Source: Ichthyophis bannanicus
Taxonomy: Eukaryota > Chordata > Amphibia > Gymnophiona > Ichthyophiidae
NCBI GenBank assembly: GCA_033557465.1
Contig: CM066035.1
Span: forward strand, 899,093,309 to 899,157,308
DNA length: 64,000 bases
Direction: 5' to 3'
The notes below the pieces were generated by a model, which searched no databases, had not been told where the DNA came from, and was given only the letters and a program-made list of their open reading frames with translations. Position 1 is the first letter of the stretch. Every line of letters begins with the position of its first letter. Of this stretch, positions 58,125-64,000 are shown piece after piece. Both the position numbers and the translations under genes were made by a program.

Positions 58125-59852
58125 GGTATTTAAAGGTGCGGAAGAATTGAAGGAAATATCGATACATCGGGAAGATGTATTACAACTATTAGATAAACTG
58201 AAAAGTAGCAAATCACCTGGGCCGGATGGTATACATCCAAGGGTGTTGAAAGAACTGAAATATGAGATTGCAGACCTGCTATTAGTAATCTGTGAACTAT
58301 CATTAAAATCATCTCTAATACCTGAAGATTGGAGGATCGCCAATGTAACATCAATTTTTAAAAAGGGTTCCAGGGGTGATCCGGGAAACTACAGATCGGT
58401 GGGCCTGACATCAGTACCGGGAAAAATGGTAGAAACCATCATAAAGAATAAAATTACTCAGCATGTAGATAGTCATGACCTAATGGGAGACAGCCAACAT
58501 GGCTTTAGACAAGGAAGATCTTGTCTTACTAATCTGTTATGTTTTTTTGAAGGAGTGAATAATCAGGTGGACAAAGGTGAGTCGGTTGATATTGTGTATC
58601 TGGACTTTCAGAAAGCCTTTGACAAAGTCCCTCATCAGAGACTTTTGGCAAAACTAAAGAGTCATGGGATAGGAGGCAGTGTACTATTGTGGATCAGGAA
58701 CTGGTTAAAAGATAGAAAGCAGAGGGTAGGGCTAAATGGCCAATTTTCCCAATGGAGAAAGATGAATAGTGGTGTACCCCAGGGATCTGTGCTGGGTCCG
58801 CTGCTTTTTGACATATTCATAAATGACCTGGAAAGTGGAATAACGAGTGAGGTTATCAAATTTGCAGATGACACAAAACTATTTAAAGTTGTTAAAACCC
58901 AAGAGGATTGTGGAAAATTGCAAGAGGATCTTGACAAATTGGAAGACTGGGCATCAAAATGGCAGATGAAATTTAATGTGGACAAGTGCAAGGTTATGCA
59001 CCTAGGGAAGAACAACCCAAACTATGGTTACACGATGCAAGGTTCCACATTAGGAACCACCACCCAGGAAAAAGATTTAGGCGTCATTGTGGATACCATG
59101 TTAAAACCCTCGGCCCAGTGTGCAGCGGCGGCCAAGAGAGCAAATAGAATGCTAGGTATGATAAGGAAAGGAATGGAAAATAAAATGAAAGATATTATAA
59201 TGCCTCTATATCGTTCCATGGTGAGACTGCACCTTGAATATTGTGTGCAATTCTGGTCGCCGTATCTTAAAAAGGATATAGCGATTTTAGAAAAGGTTCA
59301 GAGAAGAGCCACCAAAATGGTAAAGGGGATGGAAGGATACTCCTATGAAGAAAGGCTAAAAAGGTTAGGGCTCTTTAACCTGGAAAAGAGACGGCTGAGG
59401 GGAGATATGATAGAAGTCTATAAATTAATGAACGGAGTGGAACGGGTAAACGTAGATCGATTGTTTACCTTATCAGAATATAGAAAGATTAGAGGACATG
59501 CAATGAAGCTACAGGGTAAACTATTTAAGACTAATAAAAGAAAATATTTTTTCACTCAACGTGTAATCAAACTCTGGAATTTGTTACCGGAGGATGTAGT
59601 AAAGGCTGTTAGTGTAGCTGGGTTTAAAAAAGGTTTGGACAAGTTCCTGGAGGAAAGGTCCATAAACCATTATTAAGAAGGGACCCAGGATATCAATGCT
59701 TGAACCAATACAAGCATTGTGGAACCTGTGTCCCTTGGGGAAACTGCTAGGTACGTATGACCTAGATTGGCCACTGTTGGAAACAGAATACTGGGCTTGA
59801 TGGACCTTGGTCTGACCCAGTATGGCATATCTTATGTTCTTATGTTCTTATA
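58125..59852 (+). mobile_element. CR1 LINE, 5'-truncated, with intact RT frame
   Basis: The element begins at the start of the RT region and ends with the 8-bp tail repeat TTCTTATG at about 59836-59852, diagnostic of CR1. It lies inside an opposite-strand CR1. It is a different subfamily from the CR1 at 29035-31446, as shown by a different 3' UTR (GACCTTGGTCTGACCCAG). No target duplication is seen. Confidence 0.92.
58133..59676 (+). CDS. CR1 reverse transcriptase and C-terminal region, uninterrupted frame
   Basis: The frame is open without interruption to the TAA at 59674-59676; the ATG at 58054 lies in flanking sequence, so the CR1 part starts near 58133. Blocks in order: SSKSPGPDGIHPRVL, NVTSIFKKGSRGD, NYRSVGLTSVPGKM, QHGFRQGRSCLTNLL, YLDFQKAFDKVPHQ (first catalytic aspartate), [20 protein letters not shown] and IKFADDTKLF (catalytic FADD). 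The C-terminal part has YRSMVRLHLEYCVQFWSPYL and ends FLEERSINHY, the usual CR1 ending. The upstream endonuclease is absent, so the copy cannot move alone. The open frame points to a fairly recent insertion. Confidence 0.88.
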
Positions 59853-60636
59853 AGCATCTCATCAATGTACTTCTCACTGTCTTGAATGCTCCTCAGCCTT
59901 GCCACCTCCTCTCTGAGTTCCTCCACTTGTTTCCTGAGAGCTTCAGCATGCAGGCACCCTGCACATGGAACCAGACCTTCAACTGGCATTGGGACCTCTG
60001 TCTAGACAGAGGCAGAAGTAGCAATGGGGGCAACAGCTTTAGGGATACAATTTTTCCCAGCCATTGTTCTGTTTGTGGAGCTTAGGTATCTGTTAAAGCA
60101 AAAGAGAGAGATCTACCGAAGTACCAGCCGGTTTCCCAGCTGTCCTTTCAAAGAAAAAGCAGTTAAATCTCTTTAATTATATTCAAAATGTGCTGTTCCA
60201 AGTCCCTGTGTTTTGTTAATTGGGGAGGTACCTTATAAAGCAAGACTGCTCACTAGGGGTGGGTGGGAGTTGGGGGGGGAGTAGGGAGGGAACTAACTCC
60301 TGATTAGGTGTCAGTAGCTCCTAAGAGCTGAGAAAGTTACTAAAGCAGGGTTTTAAACCTACCCCAGTAAAGAAAATATTTCTCCTTTTAAACTAAATCA
60401 GCAAAAAGAATGTAACTTTGTTTTAAAAATGTACCAAAATCCTTTTAAGAGCTCTCAGTCAGAGAGCTAGCAATTTAAAAAAAACACACAAATTCTTACC
60501 TTTTTTTGAAATGTATAGCCCCTGTTAGGAATGCCTGTCTTCACCATCACCACCATTCAAAGAGGAAAGTAAAGGAATACAGGACAAAACAGCAGTTCAA
60601 CTTTAAATGTTCATAACCTCTCATTAAGGATAATGC

Positions 60637-60690
60637 AATGCAATGTATGCTGTCGAGTCAGCGCTGACTCCTGAGTTTTTTTGGCAGTGT
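60637..60690 (-). mobile_element. SINE 3' end fragment
   Basis: TGCTGTCGAGTCAGCGCTGA is the antisense of the SINE/RTE-like 3' end (GACTCGACAGCA). Only the tail is present. Confidence 0.55.
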
Positions 60691-61226
60691 GACTGAACAC
60701 ATAAAGCCTTACAATCAAGGTGATGAGCTGTGCACCATGTGCTTTTAAATCGTTTCTTTTAAATTATTCCTTACATTCTTTAAGTGCAGTGCTTTGATCA
60801 TATTTTCTGATTTCTATCTTTTTGCAAATATAATTGTGTTTCCCTGAGCTGTGTGCTTTAATTTGGAGTGCTAGATTTTAAATTTTTGAAAAAGAAAGAT
60901 GAATAGATGTTTGGAACCCTCGATGCACATGAAACGTTTCCTAGGGGAAAACAAAACAGCCATTTGCCCTTAATGTCTTGGCGGAGCAGAGCTGTAGCTC
61001 TTGATGCCTTCCTACTGCTTAACCCATGGAAGCTCCTAGTCCCAACAAGCAAATAATGGGTGAAATGCACACGTTCTTTCTGTGTTATTGACTATACAGC
61101 AGAGGATCAATGCAAATAGAGTGATTAAACTCTTGTAACAAAGGTACCATATCTTAATCCTACTTGGTACGATAACATTTTGCCTTCGCTTTTTAATCAA
61201 AGGGAGTCACAATGCATTTGACAAAC
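60691..61226. other. Intergenic, nothing recognised
   Basis: No reading frame or repeat of note was seen. Confidence 0.4.
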
Positions 61227-61330
61227 ATAGAAACATGATGGCAGTAAAAGATCATATGGCCTCTCTAGTCTGCCCTTCCACAATTACCAGTAGGGCGCAT
61301 GACCTAGCAGGTCATTGTGTCCGTCCTCTA
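61227..61330 (-). mobile_element. CR1 3' tail fragment
   Basis: ACATAGAAACATGATGGCAG and ATATGGCCTCTCTAGTCTGC are the antisense of the CR1 end seen at 31385-31446. Confidence 0.8.
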
Positions 61331-61999
61331 TAGACGTTTCTAAAGCGAAAACACCCCCTATAAGCCTTGAATTAGGAGCTTCTGAGGAGCAGGGGGGCTC
61401 TCAATTACCTCTGGTTGTGTTGGAGAAGAGCATCTGCTCCCTTTCCCACTGTTCCTTCCCGTCCTCTCCACTACACTCTCTTCTACCCCCCTACCCTACC
61501 TGCTGCCTAGAGTTTAGGGCTTTTTCCTGCTATTCTCTTTGTGTTTGTAGCAACACTGATGCATCTGTTTTACGAGGACTTGAGACTCAGGGGCCGAGAT
61601 AATAAGCAAAGCATTAGAACTATGCACTGAACTTCAGTGCATAGTTTCATAAGCACGTGCAAGGTACGTTTTGCACCTGATGTAGTAAACAAATGACCTG
61701 CAGATTACAGTAGCATTACAACTGTGACCCTCTCTCTACCGATTACATCAGCATGTGTCTATTTGTTTGCCTTGCTACAACAGAGACTGATGTGGTGATG
61801 GGGGCAGCAAGGCTGAGGAAACCATTCAGCTGGCGGAGGATGAAGATAGGTGGCAGTCATCGGAGCATTAATGCTTAAAAGTGGGGACCTCTCATGCCAA
61901 TGATAGCAGCAAAGTATTAAGGGGGTCCAAAACAGGAAAAGCTGGAAGGTAGGACTCCACAGAAAGAAACAAGCAGCACACACAGAGCCGAGGCAGACC
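61331..61999. other. Intergenic, nothing recognised
   Basis: Chance open frames only. Confidence 0.4.
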
Positions 62000-62095
62000 A
62001 AGGACCTTATGCCATAAATTTCTTTATTGAGAGAAGCCCGACGGCCAGGTTTCGGCTAAAAATGTCTTCATCAGGGGTCTAAAAATAATATAAAT
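62000..62095 (-). mobile_element. Possible Penelope-like element 3' remnant
   Basis: On the minus strand the words TGATGAAGACATTTTTAGCC and CGAAACCTGGCCGTCGGGC precede CAATAAAGAAATTTATGG. A 'TGATGAAG ... CGAAACC ... CGTCGGG ... AATAAA' layout is typical of Penelope-like element ends. Coding sequence is absent, so the class is tentative. Confidence 0.4.
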
Positions 62096-64000
62096 ATACT
62101 GTACATTTCAAACACAAATGCGTATATAAACAGCAGATTGAAAACACAAAAACTGGGAGGGGGGAAGGGATATTCAAAGACATTTACACGATTTGCAGAC
62201 CTGCACAATGCAACATATACATATGGTGAAACAGCTGCCAACACCCCTCCCCCACCAAACCATATAGAACCATGAAAACAAGCACCCACTGACAGATAGA
62301 TATAGAAATAGGAGAAGGGTATCTATCTATCTAACTAACTAGCTACATAATATGCACATAGAATTAAAAGAACACCCCTCCCCCCCCCCACACATATTTA
62401 CAGTATAAATGCTGCTCTGGAGGCCCCCATAATGAAATATATAAAGATGTTTATACACAAATGAAAAGAGCTGCACCCCCCCATATACAGCATTAAACAG
62501 CTTAAACATTACTTGCAGACAGGATCTGATCTTTGGGCCTTAGGTCTGTCACAACAGAAGCATTCATCAGTATCTCCCCATCATGCCATGTCATATCTAT
62601 AATTCTTATCCTACATAGAGGGCCAGGCCCCTTCCCCAAACGATGGGACCTTTTCTGCTTCATTAGCAATGCATGCAGGTGAGACACACACGCGGCACTG
62701 GCAGCCTATCCAGGAGTGTGATCTGTTCCTCCAAAATGCATTAATAAGCCTGGGCTGAGACTCCTAAGGGGCTGTCAAGCTCCAACGGCTTGCAATGAAG
62801 CTAGAAACATACGGGTATTTTGGAAAGTGCCTTGACAATCTGAAAAGCAGCTACATATGCACAACCGTCAGCTATTTTAGAAATACTCACATGTAATAAG
62901 CTGCTGTTCATGTGGGTAAAACCTCTGGACTCAATAGTCAAAGACATTATGTGGTTAGCAGCACCTTCGAACTGGACAAGTGCTGGGGAGAGGGAAATAG
63001 CTCCTCTGACTGTTGTGGCACTATGCAGATAGTGTCAAGATGGCACCCAGTTCACCAATCAGATAACAAATGAGACAGGTCTTACCTTATGCAGTTTGCT
63101 AAGTAGATAGCGGCTGAATATCCAGATAGCTGTTGCCGGTCATCGCTGAAACCGGATGTTCAGCACCAGAGGATATCGGGATTCTGGGTCTCAGTATCCA
63201 GTTTCACTTTTAAACAACACAGCAGGCGCTTAAAAATGCTAACTGTGGAGCTTAAATATCGACCTGGCTATGTCTCACTTGGATCCATCCATTTTAGACG
63301 GCTATTGATTTATGCTGCTGTGCGCTGCCCTCACAGAAGAAAAGCCTAATGAGAAAGGTGAATTTTCACCAGCGGAGGTTGATGTGATGGGCGAGAGATT
63401 CGGAAGCATCAGAGGACCCCATTCGGGCTGGACAAAGAATCAACAGCTATACAAAGCAAAAAATCTGGGTAGGGATCTGCCACAAAGTCAAGGGCATCTT
63501 CCACTACCATGAGACAGCAAGATGGACATATCACGCTCTACCAACAACTTGCAAGTACTTATTACACACCTTTACTCTCTGGCCCCCCTTTCTCTGCCCT
63601 TTGTGACCCCTATCTTAATGGCATGCACTATCCTAATGGATGCAGTATCTAGCTCTCAGGTACCACTCACAGGGGCTTTGGATGGTGCATATTCCAAGAA
63701 CAAGTGTGAGCCCTTTCTTCAGGTGTGGTCTTCTGTTCAGGTGTCTCCAGAGATCTGTGCATACCCTCTCTTTCTCACTGGCATGCTGCTGTTTGCCCCC
63801 ACTTCTCTGCTTTTTAAATCAAGCTATTGGCCTGTATTTTGGCAAGTGAGTTACCAGCTGGGCTAGTAAACATAGAAGGCATACTCTTCATATGCATCTT
63901 CCAATCATAAAGCTTACAGAGTCATATTTTAGTTGCTGGTATATACACAACATTGCCCAGTACATTGGCATGCAATCCTGCATCCACACCACTACATGAG
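62096..64000. other. Intergenic, repeat traces only
   Basis: A short imperfect CTAT/CTAA microsatellite lies at 62319-62344. The stretch 63110-63290 shares words with the repeat at 54840. Two overlapping open frames at 63522-63866 are serine/leucine-rich without domains. No gene is supported. Confidence 0.4.

Larger units (their letters stand above)
57668..60600 (-). mobile_element. CR1 (minus) with ORF2 deleted, containing a younger CR1
   Basis: At the low end, 57668-57930 is the antisense of the CR1 C-terminal end and tail. It is joined directly to antisense CR1 ORF1-like coding sequence (57931-58124), and more ORF1 sequence continues after the inserted CR1 (59853-60100 and upstream 5' sequence to about 60600). 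Nearly all of ORF2 is therefore missing from this copy. On the minus strand the ORF1 part reads LVPCAGCLHAEALRKQVEELREEVARL, a cysteine/histidine then heptad-rich pattern seen in CR1 ORF1. The + strand CR1 at 58125-59852 then inserted into it. Confidence 0.75.

Noticed and set aside
63522..63866. 114-codon open frame near the right edge
   Set aside because: Hydrophobic and serine-rich in two overlapping frames, with no domain or splice context.
1..64000. CRISPR array, operon or bacterial defence system
   Set aside because: The spliced PHKA exons and LINE/SINE content show vertebrate DNA; the regular repeats are minisatellites inside transposons.
1..64000. Endogenous retrovirus
   Set aside because: No gag, protease, integrase or envelope blocks and no long terminal repeat pair were found; all RT matches are LINE or DIRS type.

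Overview
This window is vertebrate nuclear DNA, most likely from a large-genome tetrapod and probably an amphibian. A caecilian or salamander would fit the mix of DIRS, CR1, L2, RTE, L1/Tx1 and hAT elements, but that is inference: no species marker is present. Only two stretches look like host coding sequence. They are the last two coding exons (4402-4602 and 12961-13134, + strand) of a phosphorylase b kinase regulatory alpha subunit gene, most likely PHKA2. The protein ends in a C-terminal CLMQ prenylation box. Almost everything else is transposable elements, and many are nested.

Region by region. 1-3411 is a decayed DIRS-type tyrosine-recombinase retrotransposon with a CR1-type tail fragment inserted in its recombinase and an inverted-repeat terminus, lying in a PHKA intron. 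4603-12960 is the final intron. It holds a full-length RTE/BovB-like LINE (5849-9165, minus) with a 12-bp target duplication, an old L2 fragment, a long purine-rich tract and a hAT MITE. The last exon is followed 176 bp later by a complete-length mariner (13311-14587). 15-24 kb carries tRNA-derived SINE, RTE, L2 and CR1 fragments. 24.2-32.3 kb is an L1-clade element on the minus strand, interrupted by a + strand CR1 and by a foldback sequence. 32.4-35.4 kb is a cluster of tRNA-derived SINEs, two of them hit by small hAT MITEs. 36.2-39.2 kb is a hAT-bounded non-autonomous element (copy A) inserted at a CR1 fragment. 40.5-42.7 kb is an L2-clade LINE with a single in-frame stop.

43.5-53.0 kb is the most structured part: a DIRS fragment was split by a near-complete L1/Tx1-clade LINE (44052-52705, 14-bp duplication), whose ORF1 was then split by a second hAT-bounded element (copy B, 44331-47168, perfect 8-bp duplication). 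Copies A and B share the same plan: an AT-rich interior, a C-rich minisatellite, a giant near-perfect palindrome of about 190 bp per arm, and short hAT-like termini with 8-bp duplications. They have no transposase. Their termini and outer palindrome arms differ although the interior is shared, and they are the strongest candidate here for something undescribed.

57.7-60.6 kb is an internally deleted CR1 (minus) containing a younger CR1 (plus) with a 540-codon uninterrupted reading frame. 60.6-64.0 kb holds only small repeat remnants.

No CRISPR array, operon, ribosome binding site or rRNA gene was seen, as expected for vertebrate DNA. The retroelement reading frames do not form a pathway with PHKA; they are independent insertions. 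Autonomous LINEs may have moved the SINEs, since the SINE 3' ends resemble the RTE 3' end, and an unseen hAT transposase would be needed for copies A and B and for the MITEs.
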